Assembly: GCF_900095885.1 (NCBI RefSeq)
Contig: NZ_LT615367.1
Location: forward strand, 1,364,001-1,428,000
Reading direction: 5' to 3'
DNA length: 64,000 nucleotides
Source: Dickeya aquatica
Lineage (GTDB): Bacteria > Pseudomonadota > Gammaproteobacteria > Enterobacterales > Enterobacteriaceae
Shown here: in pieces, positions 39,169 through 47,543 of the stretch
Layout: each line of letters opens with the position of its first letter
Numbering within the stretch: position 1 is the stretch's first letter
Program-made: the position numbers and the translations under genes
Notes under the pieces: generated by a model
Databases searched by the model: none
Told to the model about the DNA's origin: nothing
What the model saw: only the letters and a program-made list of their open reading frames with translations

Positions 39169-42096
39169 ATGAGTAAACCTGAGTTGGGCAGTCAGCCGGT
39201 CTTGATTGTGGTCGGGCACGGTATGGTCGGTCACCACTTTTTGGAGCAACTGGTAGAGCACAACCTGCACCGGCAATATCACGTTGTGGTGTTTGGCGAG
39301 GAGCGCCACCCGGCCTATGACCGGGTGCATTTATCGGAGTATTTTGCCGGGCGTAGTGCCGGGTCGCTCTCCATGGTCAGCGAGGGCTTTTTCGGGCAGC
39401 ACGGCATTGAGTTACGTACCGGTTGTCAGGTGACGGCTATCGATCGCCAGTGCCGCTGCGTGCGTGACGCGAGCGGTCAGGAAACGCCTTACGATAGGCT
39501 GGTGCTGGCCACCGGCTCCTATGCGTTTGTCCCGCCTGTTGACGGTAATGATCGCCCCGGCTGTCTGGTGTATCGCACGCTGGATAATCTTGACGCCATT
39601 GCCGCCGAAGCGCGCGGATCGCGCAGCGGCGTGGTGGTGGGCGGCGGGCTGCTGGGGCTGGAAGCCGCCAATGCGCTGCGCCAGTTGGGGCTGGAAACCC
39701 ATGTGGTGGAGTTCGCGCCCCGGCTGATGGCGGTGCAACTCGATGACGGCGGCGCACAGTTGCTGCGGCGCAAAATCGAAGCGCTCGGCCTGCATGTGCA
39801 CACCAGCAAGGAAACGCTCTCCATTACGGCAGGCGAGCAGGCGCGCCATCGCATGAACTTTGCCGATGGCACGTCGCTGGAAACCGATCTGGTGCTGTTT
39901 TCCGCCGGTATCCGCCCGCGCGTTCGTCTGGCGAGTGAGGCCGGGCTGGCGATAGGCACGCGCGGTGGCATCGTGATTGACGATCATTGCCAGACCTCGG
40001 ATAACGCTATCTTCGCCATCGGCGAGTGCGCGGTCTGGCAAGGGCAGACATTCGGGCTGGTCGCGCCGGGTTACCAGATGGCGCGCACCGTCGCCGCCCG
40101 GCTGGCGCAGCAGGAGCAGTCGTTTACCGGTGCGGACATGAGCACCAGGCTCAAGCTGTTGGGGGTGGATGTGGCGTCAATCGGCGATGCGCACGGCGCG
40201 ACCGAAGGCAGCCAGAGCTATCAGTGGAACGACGAGCCGAATCAGGTCTACAAAAAAATCATTGTCTCGGCAGACGGCAAACGGCTGCTGGGGGCGGTGC
40301 TGGTGGGTGACAGCAGCGATTACAGCACGCTGTTGCAGATGAAACTCAACGACATGACGTTACCCGCACACCCGGAAAGCCTGATTCTGCCCGCGCTGGA
40401 CGGTGCCGCACCGAAAGGGCTCGGTGTGGCGGCGCTGCCGGACAACGCGCAGATTTGCTCCTGCCACAACGTCAGTAAAGCGGATATTTTTGCAGCGGTA
40501 GACAACGGCTGTACCGATTTGGCGTCGCTGAAAGCCTGCACCAAGGCTGGCACCGGCTGCGGCGGCTGTGTGCCGCTGCTCAAGCAGGTGATGGAGTACC
40601 GGTTGCAGCAGTCGGGCATCGAGGTGAAAAAAGACATCTGCGAACACTTCGCCTGGTCGCGCCAGGAGTTGTACCACCTGATCCGCGTTAACCGTATCCG
40701 CAGCTTTGACGACGTGATCGCCCGTCATGGTCATGGATTAGGGTGTGAAATTTGTAAGCCACTGGTCGGCTCGATGCTGGCATCGTGCTGGAACGAGTAT
40801 GTGCTGAAACCCGAACATGTGCCGTTGCAGGATACCAATGACCGTTTTCTGGCCAACATCCAGAAAGACGGCACCTACTCGGTGGTGCCGCGTATTCCCG
40901 GCGGCGAGATAACCCCGCAAGGCTTGATTGCGATTGGGCAGGTGGCGGAACGCTATCACCTGTACACCAAAATCACCGGCGGCCAGCGGGTTGACCTGTT
41001 CGGTGCACGGCTGGAGCAATTGCCAGCTATCTGGCAGGCGTTGATCGACGCCGGTTTTGAAACCGGTCATGCCTACGGCAAGTCGCTGCGTACCGTGAAA
41101 TCCTGCGTCGGCTCGACCTGGTGCCGCTATGGCGTGCAGGACTCCACCGGGCTGGCGATTGCGCTGGAGCACCGTTACAAAGGCTTGCGCTCGCCGCACA
41201 AGCTCAAAATGGCGGTGTCCGGTTGTACCCGCGAATGTGCCGAAGCGCAGGGTAAAGACATCGGCGTGATCGCCACCGACAAGGGCTGGAACCTGTATGT
41301 GTGCGGCAATGGCGGTATGAAACCGCGTCATGCCGACCTGTTCGCCAGCGATCTGGACACTGACACCCTGTTCCGCTTTATCGACCGCCTGCTGATGTTT
41401 TACATCCGTACCGCAGACCGCCTCCAGCGCACCAGCGTGTGGCTGGATAACCTGGCAGGCGGCGTTGACTACCTGCGTCAGGTGGTTGTCGACGACAGTC
41501 TGGGCCTTGCCGCCGAGCTGGAAAGCGAGATGCGCCATGTTATCGACAGCTACCAGTGCGAGTGGCAAACCACACTGGCGCATGACGAAAACCGCGCCTT
41601 GTTCCGCGCTTTCCTGAACAGTGACTTGCCAGATGAAGCGGTGGTGATGGTGCCGCAGCGCGGTCAGATTCGTCCGGCCCGCCCGGAGGAAAAAACGCCG
41701 ACCGCCGTAGCCGATGCAGCGGGCAGCGAAGGCTGGCAGTGTGTTTGTTTCCTGAGCGATATTCCGGCCAATGCGGGCATGGCGGCGCGCGTCGGGCATC
41801 GTCAGGTGGCGCTGTTCCATTTGCCAGCGGCGCAACCGGGGCAGGCGGCACGCGTGTTCGCGCTTGATAATCAGGAGCCGGGCAGCGGTGCCAACGTGCT
41901 GTCGCGCGGCCTGATTGGTGATGTGGCGGGCGAGCCGGTGGTGATTTCGCCGTTGTACAAAAAACGCTTGCGCCTGTGTGACGGTATCAGCCCGGATGAC
42001 AATCAGCTACGGGTCTGTACCTGGCCGGTACGGATTGTGCAAGGCAACATTTGGGTGGCGGCCGGGCCGCTTGCCGGGTTGCCGGAGGTGCGATGA
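39169..42096 (+). CDS. nasB: Assimilatory nitrite reductase, NAD(P)H-dependent
   Basis: 975 residues from the ATG at 39169 (AAGGA eight bases upstream; 39160 is also an ATG but too close to it). Domains in order: FAD/NAD(P)H oxidoreductase (about 8-400, with GHGMVGHHF and [13 protein letters not shown]), a BFD-like [2Fe-2S] segment (CSCHN and CGGC, about 430-472), the sirohaem-[4Fe-4S] reductase part (STWCRYG near 648 and [12 protein letters not shown] near 683) and a fused NirD-like C-terminus (about 860-975) that lacks Rieske ligands. It reduces nitrite to ammonium by six electrons. Upstream are the nas leader and a gene remnant; downstream it overlaps the nasA remnant by ATGA. Confidence 0.93.
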   Translation: MSKPELGSQPVLIVVGHGMVGHHFLEQLVEHNLHRQYHVVVFGEERHPAYDRVHLSEYFAGRSAGSLSMVSEGFFGQHGIELRTGCQVTAIDRQCRCVRDASGQETPYDRLVLATGSYAFVPPVDGNDRPGCLVYRTLDNLDAIAAEARGSRSGVVVGGGLLGLEAANALRQLGLETHVVEFAPRLMAVQLDDGGAQLLRRKIEALGLHVHTSKETLSITAGEQARHRMNFADGTSLETDLVLFSAGIRPRVRLASEAGLAIGTRGGIVIDDHCQTSDNAIFAIGECAVWQGQTFGLVAPGYQMARTVAARLAQQEQSFTGADMSTRLKLLGVDVASIGDAHGATEGSQSYQWNDEPNQVYKKIIVSADGKRLLGAVLVGDSSDYSTLLQMKLNDMTLPAHPESLILPALDGAAPKGLGVAALPDNAQICSCHNVSKADIFAAVDNGCTDLASLKACTKAGTGCGGCVPLLKQVMEYRLQQSGIEVKKDICEHFAWSRQELYHLIRVNRIRSFDDVIARHGHGLGCEICKPLVGSMLASCWNEYVLKPEHVPLQDTNDRFLANIQKDGTYSVVPRIPGGEITPQGLIAIGQVAERYHLYTKITGGQRVDLFGARLEQLPAIWQALIDAGFETGHAYGKSLRTVKSCVGSTWCRYGVQDSTGLAIALEHRYKGLRSPHKLKMAVSGCTRECAEAQGKDIGVIATDKGWNLYVCGNGGMKPRHADLFASDLDTDTLFRFIDRLLMFYIRTADRLQRTSVWLDNLAGGVDYLRQVVVDDSLGLAAELESEMRHVIDSYQCEWQTTLAHDENRALFRAFLNSDLPDEAVVMVPQRGQIRPARPEEKTPTAVADAAGSEGWQCVCFLSDIPANAGMAARVGHRQVALFHLPAAQPGQAARVFALDNQEPGSGANVLSRGLIGDVAGEPVVISPLYKKRLRLCDGISPDDNQLRVCTWPVRIVQGNIWVAAGPLAGLPEVR

Positions 42097-42158
42097 GCCG
42101 CCATACGACGTGCCGCTATTGCGGCGTCGGCTGTGGTGTGCTTACCCCCCTGCAATAA
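42093..42158 (+). pseudogene. nasA: N-terminal remnant of assimilatory nitrate reductase nasA
   Basis: Twenty-one codons, [20 protein letters not shown] plus one Gln, then TAA. CxxCxxxC in this context is the start of the [4Fe-4S] site of NasA-type molybdopterin nitrate reductases, which begin in this way right after nasB. The start overlaps the nasB stop in the ATGA pattern of an operon partner. Everything after the first iron-sulfur motif is missing, and cobA begins 12 bases later. This is best explained by an internal deletion that removed nearly all of nasA. Confidence 0.8.
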
Positions 42159-42169
42159 GGAGTCACAAC

Positions 42170-43000
42170 ATGAACCCTACTCTGAACACACTGATGGCGC
42201 AGGGCCATCAACGCCAGCCGTTGCTGGCAGGCGAGGTCTGGCTGGTAGGAGCCGGCCCGGGCGACGCTGAATTGCTGACGCTCAAGGCGCTGCGGGCAAT
42301 TCAGCAGGCGGATGTGGTGGTGCATGACCGGCTGATTTCTGCCGACATCATGGCGCTGATTCTGCCGGAGACGCTACGCATCGATGTGGGGAAACAACAG
42401 GGGCATCACACGCTGGCGCAACCGCACATCAACCAACTGCTGGCAGAGCTGGCACACGCAGGGCAACGGGTGGTGCGCTTAAAAGGCGGCGACCCGTTTA
42501 TTTTCGGGCGCGGCGGTGAGGAGATGGATTACCTGCATCAGCAGGGGGTGCGCTGTCATGTGGTGCCCGGCATTACCGCGGCGACTGGCTGCGCGGCGGC
42601 GGTGGGCCTGCCGTTGACCCACCGGGATTGCGCGCAATCGGTGCGTTTTATCACCGGCCACGCCCGTGACGGCGAGCCGCAGCTGGATTGGGGAACGCCG
42701 GGAGCAGGCCAGCAAACGCTGGTGTTTTATATGGGGCTAAGTCAGGCCAGCCGTCTGTGCCAGAAGTTAATGGAACACGGCCTGCCTGCCAGTACGCCGC
42801 TGGCGATCATTGAGCGCGGTACCCAGCCGCAACAGCGCTTGTTGACGGCGACGCTTGCCACGCTGCCTGCGCTGATGGCGCGTTATCAGCCGCAATCGCC
42901 CAGTTTGCTGGTGGTGGGGGACGTGGTGCGTTTTTGTCGTCATCCGGCGTTGACGGTGACGGCCGACGTAATGATGAATGTGGGTACGGTAGCAGCGTGA
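42170..43000 (+). CDS. cobA: Uroporphyrinogen-III C-methyltransferase
   Basis: 276 residues from the ATG at 42170 with AAGGAG upstream; the frame from 41978 overlaps nasB and is rejected. Family motifs: [20 protein letters not shown] (SAM-binding loop near 25), VVVHDRLIS near 50, [18 protein letters not shown] near 103 and the [18 protein letters not shown] region near 144. It methylates uroporphyrinogen III at C2 and C7 to precorrin-2, the first step to sirohaem. It lacks the CysG-type oxidase/ferrochelatase half. Its place after nasB fits the sirohaem need of nitrite reductase. Confidence 0.93.
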   Translation: MNPTLNTLMAQGHQRQPLLAGEVWLVGAGPGDAELLTLKALRAIQQADVVVHDRLISADIMALILPETLRIDVGKQQGHHTLAQPHINQLLAELAHAGQRVVRLKGGDPFIFGRGGEEMDYLHQQGVRCHVVPGITAATGCAAAVGLPLTHRDCAQSVRFITGHARDGEPQLDWGTPGAGQQTLVFYMGLSQASRLCQKLMEHGLPASTPLAIIERGTQPQQRLLTATLATLPALMARYQPQSPSLLVVGDVVRFCRHPALTVTADVMMNVGTVAA

Positions 43001-43004
43001 GGCG

Positions 43005-43028
43005 CTGCCGTCCGCAGGCGGGCGGCAG
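43005..43028. terminator. Hairpin between convergent cobA and FMN reductase genes
   Basis: An 11-bp stem, CTGCCGTCCGC pairing with GCGGGCGGCAG (one G:T pair), has a two-base loop and begins 5 bases after the cobA stop. It has no T run. Confidence 0.45.
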
Positions 43029-43057
43029 AGCGCGCTGACAACGCCATCGAATGACGG

Positions 43058-43603
43058 CTATTTGCTGGTGATAATATCCACCAGCGCATCCATTTGCTCG
43101 GCAATCAGCGTGGTGATGGCGTCATCGGTCAGGTTCCCCTGCGCGTCAAACCCACCGGCGAAGGCATTGGCAAACACTTCCGGTTTATTGAGCGGGTGAA
43201 TGTTCAGGTAAACGCAACTCTGGCGCAGGTGGTATTGCGCCCGCGAGGTGCCCATGCCACCGCCTGCGCCCATCAGCGCGGCCGGTTTACCGTGCAGCAG
43301 TTCGCTGCTATCAGGCAGGCGGGATAACCAATCGAGAATATTTTTCAGCGCAGGGGCAAGGGAGTAGTTGTATTCGGTGCAGGCAAACACGAAACCTGAG
43401 GCATCACGCGCCTGTTGGGCGATGCGTTGTACGGATCCAGGAACGCTTGTCAGGTCGGCGTTATAAAAAGGCACATCCAGTAAGTCGGCAATCTCCAGTG
43501 TGACATGCGAAGGCAGTACCGATTGTGCTGCGCGCAGCAACCCCCGGTTGGCAGACGCTTGACGCAGGCTGCCAGAAATACCTAACAGTTTGATATGACT
43601 CAT
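43058..43603 (-). CDS. NAD(P)H-dependent FMN reductase family protein
   Basis: 181 residues. The flavodoxin-like fold is indicated by the N-terminal phosphate loop GISGSLRQASANRGLL and by CTEYNYSLAPALKNILDWLSR near residue 75-95 (cut: EYNYSLAPALKNILDWLSR), both typical of the group with E. coli YieF/ChrR and azoreductases. Such proteins are soluble dimers that pass electrons from NAD(P)H to flavin, quinones or chromate; the true substrate here is unknown. The gene is convergent with cobA and alone. Confidence 0.9.
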   Translation of the reverse strand: MSHIKLLGISGSLRQASANRGLLRAAQSVLPSHVTLEIADLLDVPFYNADLTSVPGSVQRIAQQARDASGFVFACTEYNYSLAPALKNILDWLSRLPDSSELLHGKPAALMGAGGGMGTSRAQYHLRQSCVYLNIHPLNKPEVFANAFAGGFDAQGNLTDDAITTLIAEQMDALVDIITSK

Positions 43604-43795
43604 GATGTTATCCTTTTGTTATGAAAGTCACTTGCCGGGACAGCCACAGCCACAATAAAGCCTGATGATGTCACCAGCCTTGTCATAGCATAGAAGCTGG
43701 CGGGGAAAATGCCATTCGCAGGCCGATGGCGAATGTCTACAGGCGTGGCGTTATTGCGCGCTCTTTTTTGATTACGGAAATTAATCTATTTCCGT

Positions 43796-43801
43796 TATAG
43801 T
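43796..43801 (+). promoter_or_regulatory. Predicted -10 element in front of paralogue 1
   Basis: TATAGT followed by GTC, 31 bases before the ATG at 43833. The same TATAGTGTC lies at the same distance from paralogue 4 (47507-47512). The leader that follows is pyrimidine-rich and has no Shine-Dalgarno. A good -35 hexamer is not visible. Confidence 0.5.
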
Positions 43802-43832
43802 GTCTGCTTTATTTCCTATCTATTTATTTAAT

Positions 43833-45014
43833 ATGAATTTATTAACGTTAGCCGCAAGGATGATGGTGCTGGGTAGTGTCTGTCTGGTGGGCGCGGCGCA
43901 GGCCAACCCTGTGGTGTATCGCGGTACGCTCGGCACCGCGCCTGTGGTGGTGGAGCTGGATATCGGCACCAATGGCAAGATAGAGGGGCGTTACTTTTCT
44001 CCCGCCGCCCATGTGATGCATTCTCTTGTGGGCGATCTGGCGCAGAAAGGAACGCTGGTGCTGACTGTCATTGACGATGAGGATGGCAGCGAGAAAGAAG
44101 CAGCGTCAGAGGATGGCACAGACAATGAGCCGTTTGTTGAGCAGCAATTAACCTTACAACCGCTCGGCGAGCAAGGCTGGAAAGGCGAGTGGCGCGACGG
44201 GCGTGCGGCCCCGGTTGCGGCGGTGTTGACACCGGCTGCGCCGTTAGCGCCTGCCGTTGCGATTAAGCTGTCGCCCTTTATGCAGTCGCTCTATGCCTTA
44301 TCCCTGTATGACTTTCTCTTCCAGCAAGGCAATGAGTTGAAAATGGTCAAGCAAGGGCGCATTGGCGACTATCAGGTGGAGTGGTGGCAAGACCCGTTAA
44401 CCGACTCTTCCATGTTTCAGGTGGTATCGGGGTATCCGGCTGAACAACGTGAACAGTTGAATGCCCAGTTACGCGCTGATTTTTGGCAGATGACGCAGTC
44501 GAACAGGTGTAGCACCGAGGATGTGTTTAAGGTGAAAATCGGCTTACTGTCAGCGGGTGTCGTCAGCTACATCGCCACCAATTTACATCTCTGCCCAGGC
44601 TCCGCCCATCCTTCGACCGATGTTTATGCCCGCACGTTTCGTGTCAGTGATACCGCCTTGCTGTCACTGGCCGATCTCTTGTGGGTGGGAGAGCCGCCGA
44701 TACCGGATGAACATTACATTACGGATAACTACCGGGACGACACCCTGCCTGTCTGGTTAAAGAAACAATTCGATAGGCTATACCCGGTACAGATGCGTAA
44801 TAACGGGAAAGTCAACGGCGTGTTTGATGGTTGCAATTATACGTCTGCGGATATTTGGACTTATGCCCCCTGGTATCTCACCCGCAACGGGATCGTGTTT
44901 CAACCGATGATGCCGAACATGATGGATGCCTGTAATCACAGCGGCTGGGAAGTGTTGCCGTGGCCGGTGGTCAATCAACATCGTGGTCGTTTGCAGGACA
45001 TGCGGTTGCCTTGA
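43833..45014 (+). CDS. Exported paralogue 1 of a seven-gene tandem family (type A)
   Basis: 393 residues. I chose the ATG at 43833 because it gives a clean Sec signal peptide (MNLLTLAARMM to AQAN); the frame also opens at 43800. No Shine-Dalgarno is seen. The N-terminal module (about 27-135) reads VVYRGTLGTAPVVVELDI then IEGRYF, with an acidic insert near 85-100 and a GWKGEW turn. The C-terminal module (about 148-393) starts SPFMQSLYALSLYDFLF and has VEWWQDPLT, VSGYPAEQREQLN, LSLADLLW, WYLTRNGIVF and WEVLPWPVVNQHRGRLQD. Four cysteines occur in the mature part. Probably periplasmic with two disulfides. I know no function; the layout of the C-terminal module faintly recalls DUF3298/RsiV-type domains. 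Confidence 0.85.
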   Translation: MNLLTLAARMMVLGSVCLVGAAQANPVVYRGTLGTAPVVVELDIGTNGKIEGRYFSPAAHVMHSLVGDLAQKGTLVLTVIDDEDGSEKEAASEDGTDNEPFVEQQLTLQPLGEQGWKGEWRDGRAAPVAAVLTPAAPLAPAVAIKLSPFMQSLYALSLYDFLFQQGNELKMVKQGRIGDYQVEWWQDPLTDSSMFQVVSGYPAEQREQLNAQLRADFWQMTQSNRCSTEDVFKVKIGLLSAGVVSYIATNLHLCPGSAHPSTDVYARTFRVSDTALLSLADLLWVGEPPIPDEHYITDNYRDDTLPVWLKKQFDRLYPVQMRNNGKVNGVFDGCNYTSADIWTYAPWYLTRNGIVFQPMMPNMMDACNHSGWEVLPWPVVNQHRGRLQDMRLP

Positions 45015-45141
45015 CTGTAACCGGCTGCCCGGTGATGTCAGGCAATAAACAGGCGTGTCAGGCAGGTGTTTTTTGACGCTGGCACCGGTCAGGTGCAGCA
45101 CGTACCGGCTTTCTTCAATTTTGATGGGGTGACGTAATACC

Positions 45142-46017
45142 ATGATACTCGCAAAAAAACTCAGGGTAGCGGCAGTGTGTCTGGCGCTGGTATCGGGCGC
45201 GGCGGCGGCTGAGTCGTCGGCTCCCCCGAAACAGGCTTCGCCATTTAAACAGTGGCTGTATTGGTCACAGCCAGACGACTATCTGCGTTACACCAATACC
45301 GATCTGACCACGGTCAAACAGGAAAATATCAATGGCTTTGATGTGGTCTGGTGGCGTGACCCGCTAACAGGCAACACCTACCCGCAGATAACCAGCGGAT
45401 ACACCGCCAATACGCGCACTCAGCTTAATAATGTCCTGAACGCCGCGATGTACACCATGCCCAGTAAAAAAGGTTACTGCTCCGAGGATTCCATCGGCAA
45501 GGCGACCCATGAGTTTTCACTGATATGGGTCTCGCCGAGGGTCGTCAGCTACCAAATCAAAGAGGTGTTGGACTGTGGGGCGGAAGGCAAGCAGGTGCTG
45601 TTCAGCACCCAAAGCATTGCCACCGAGAATGTCAAACCCTTGTCTATTCATGATGTATTGGCCTTGAGTGATACTCGGCCCCTGCCGCTGATACGCAACG
45701 AATTAGCGGGTTTTGACCGGGCGGTTCATCAGGTTCTGATACTGAGAGATTGGCTTGAAGAACGGTTCAGTGAGCGTTATCCGCAGTGTGGTTACTTTTT
45801 TTATGTCGATGAGGGTAATCAGTGGAGCGATGATGTGTGGGCACTGACGCCGCAGGGGATCCGCTTTTATCCCGCCTCGCAGGATTACGATTTTCATCTG
45901 CGCGCTGTTGATAATGACGATATCAGGAAAACCTGCCGCACTGAGCAGGTCGTGGTGTTGCCGTGGAGCCTGTTACAGGCGAATCCGGGGCCGCTGACCA
46001 AGACGGTGATGCCATAA
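45142..46017 (+). CDS. Exported paralogue 2, lacking the N-terminal module (type C)
   Basis: 291 residues. The signal peptide (MILAKKLRVAAVCLALVSGA, cleaved after AAA) leads within about 10 residues into the C-terminal module ASPFKQWLYWSQPDDYL, so the YRG-type N-terminal module of about 110 residues is absent. The rest keeps the family landmarks: VVWWRDPLTG, ITSGYTANTRTQLNN, VVSYQIKEVLDCG, ALTPQGIRFYP and VVVLPWSLLQANPGPL. All four conserved Cys are present. It lies 127 bases after paralogue 1. The C-terminal module alone is therefore a stable unit, or this copy is a degraded form that kept its export signal. Confidence 0.82.
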   Translation: MILAKKLRVAAVCLALVSGAAAAESSAPPKQASPFKQWLYWSQPDDYLRYTNTDLTTVKQENINGFDVVWWRDPLTGNTYPQITSGYTANTRTQLNNVLNAAMYTMPSKKGYCSEDSIGKATHEFSLIWVSPRVVSYQIKEVLDCGAEGKQVLFSTQSIATENVKPLSIHDVLALSDTRPLPLIRNELAGFDRAVHQVLILRDWLEERFSERYPQCGYFFYVDEGNQWSDDVWALTPQGIRFYPASQDYDFHLRAVDNDDIRKTCRTEQVVVLPWSLLQANPGPLTKTVMP

Positions 46018-46115
46018 CGGTGCGAAACCGTGGTGCTGGCTGTGTTCTCGTTGCGTTATCGTTAAAAACAATGACTAAACAATACGTTATAAATACCAAT
46101 GGCGGGGCTGGATGA

Positions 46116-47369
46116 ATGAAAAGTATCACGATAAAAGCACTGATACTGGGGGGGCTTGCCCTGGCGCAGGCGGCGTGGGCCGATGTCTATCGTGGCACAA
46201 TAGGTAAGGAAAAGGTGGTGATGGAGCTTATCATGGGTGACATGATGGGCGATGGGCGCTTTTTCACTGAACGGGAGCATAAAAGCCATAGACTGATAAT
46301 CTGGCCTGATGACTTACGGAACGAAGACACCGAACCGATGGACGATTTTTTGGTAGTGGTGCCGGATGTCCCCACCAGGCCTGATGGTGGGGCGAGTTCG
46401 TTAAGTGAGGATGAGCTGCTACAGGTTGCACATATGGTGCTGTTAATTAAGCCTGCCGAGCAGCGCCTGCAAGGGGTATGGCGTGAGCCGAATGGCACGC
46501 GCCTGCCGGTTGATCTGGTGCGCATCAGCGAGGGCGATGTCGCGAGCGATAACGCTGTGCCCGTTATGCAGGGGCTAAAAACAGTCTCGCTGTATGACTA
46601 CCTGTTATTACCGCATGATATGCCGGAGTTTCTGGGCGAAAAGGACATCGGGCCATACCGTGTCGCCTGGTGGCAGCATCGCGCCACCGGGGTGAAAACC
46701 TTTCAACTGGTGAGCGGGTATCCAGCCCAGACGATGGCGGCGCTGAACCAGACGTTGCAACAGCGCTGGTGGCAAACCGTGCTGGGCCCGAAAATCTGTG
46801 AGAATAGTGACGGCACGTTGGATCAGCGTATTCAGATAACCCTGTTGTCCGCTTCGTTGGTCAGCTATGTCGAGCAATTACACAATAGTCAGTGTCAGGC
46901 CACTATCACGGATGAAGCGGGGGCCGTTGAATCGAGTAAAGAGAAAGACAAATTACAGGCGCAGGCTATCAGGCCCTACACCCTTTCGACCCGTACCGGC
47001 AAACCGGTTAGCTTGTCGCAGTTGTTCTCCATCGGCGAGACCAATGCGGCAGGCGAGTATCAACTGCTGTATGCCGATTTTGACCGGGCGCTGCCGAGAT
47101 GGCTGACGATGCAGTTGCAGGCGTTGTACCACGATAAGTTGGCGGCCTCGCCCGACCCGACGGCCCCTCTGCTGGCAAAAGAGTGGCAAGAGGTGTCGAG
47201 GAACTGGTTTGCCACGGAGCAGGGGCTGCGCGTTTACGCCCGTCTGCCATACGATGTGTTTGGCGAGACTGACCAGATAACCGCCCCGCAATGGACGGTG
47301 TTGCCCTGGTCATTTGTAAACAGCCACCCGGCGCTGAATGTGCCGGATGCCGAGCGCAATCTGCCCTGA
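46116..47369 (+). CDS. Exported paralogue 3 (type B)
   Basis: 417 residues with signal peptide MKSITIKALILGGLALAQAA, cleaved after AWA. The N-terminal module reads DVYRGTIGKEKVVMELIM and GRFFTEREH; the C-terminal module has VSLYDYLLLPHD, VAWWQHRATGVKTFQLVSGY and QWTVLPWSFVNSHPALN. Only the first pair of family cysteines remains (GPKICENSDG and NSQCQAT); the second pair is missing. It is closest to paralogue 5, with which it shares the signal peptide style, the WWQH motif and the ERNLP/ERERP-like tail. Translation probably starts at 46116; GGGG lies upstream. Confidence 0.83.
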   Translation: MKSITIKALILGGLALAQAAWADVYRGTIGKEKVVMELIMGDMMGDGRFFTEREHKSHRLIIWPDDLRNEDTEPMDDFLVVVPDVPTRPDGGASSLSEDELLQVAHMVLLIKPAEQRLQGVWREPNGTRLPVDLVRISEGDVASDNAVPVMQGLKTVSLYDYLLLPHDMPEFLGEKDIGPYRVAWWQHRATGVKTFQLVSGYPAQTMAALNQTLQQRWWQTVLGPKICENSDGTLDQRIQITLLSASLVSYVEQLHNSQCQATITDEAGAVESSKEKDKLQAQAIRPYTLSTRTGKPVSLSQLFSIGETNAAGEYQLLYADFDRALPRWLTMQLQALYHDKLAASPDPTAPLLAKEWQEVSRNWFATEQGLRVYARLPYDVFGETDQITAPQWTVLPWSFVNSHPALNVPDAERNLP

Positions 47370-47506
47370 CGCCCGCCGCAGCCGGGGGAGACCCGGCTGC
47401 GGTACATCCTGATGCCGGTGCCGAGTGCGGCGCATCACATCCCCGCCGCCAGGCTGTTTCTGCCACGGGCGTTGCGCTACCCGGTATTTATATTCATTAA
47501 TTCTGC

Positions 47507-47512
47507 TATAGT
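47507..47512 (+). promoter_or_regulatory. Predicted -10 element in front of paralogue 4
   Basis: TATAGTGTC, 31 bases before the ATG at 47544, exactly as in front of paralogue 1. The leader is again pyrimidine-rich (CTCTTCTTTTTTATTC) without a Shine-Dalgarno. The match extends beyond the -10 element into the first codons (ATGAAYTTATT). Confidence 0.5.
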
Positions 47513-47543
47513 GTCGCTCTTCTTTTTTATTCGTTTACTTAAC

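Noticed and set aside
40738..41835. 365-residue minus-strand frame opposite nasB
   Set aside because: Long only because the nasB codons avoid stops in the opposing frame. The plus-strand product has clear sirohaem and iron-sulfur motifs over the same bases.
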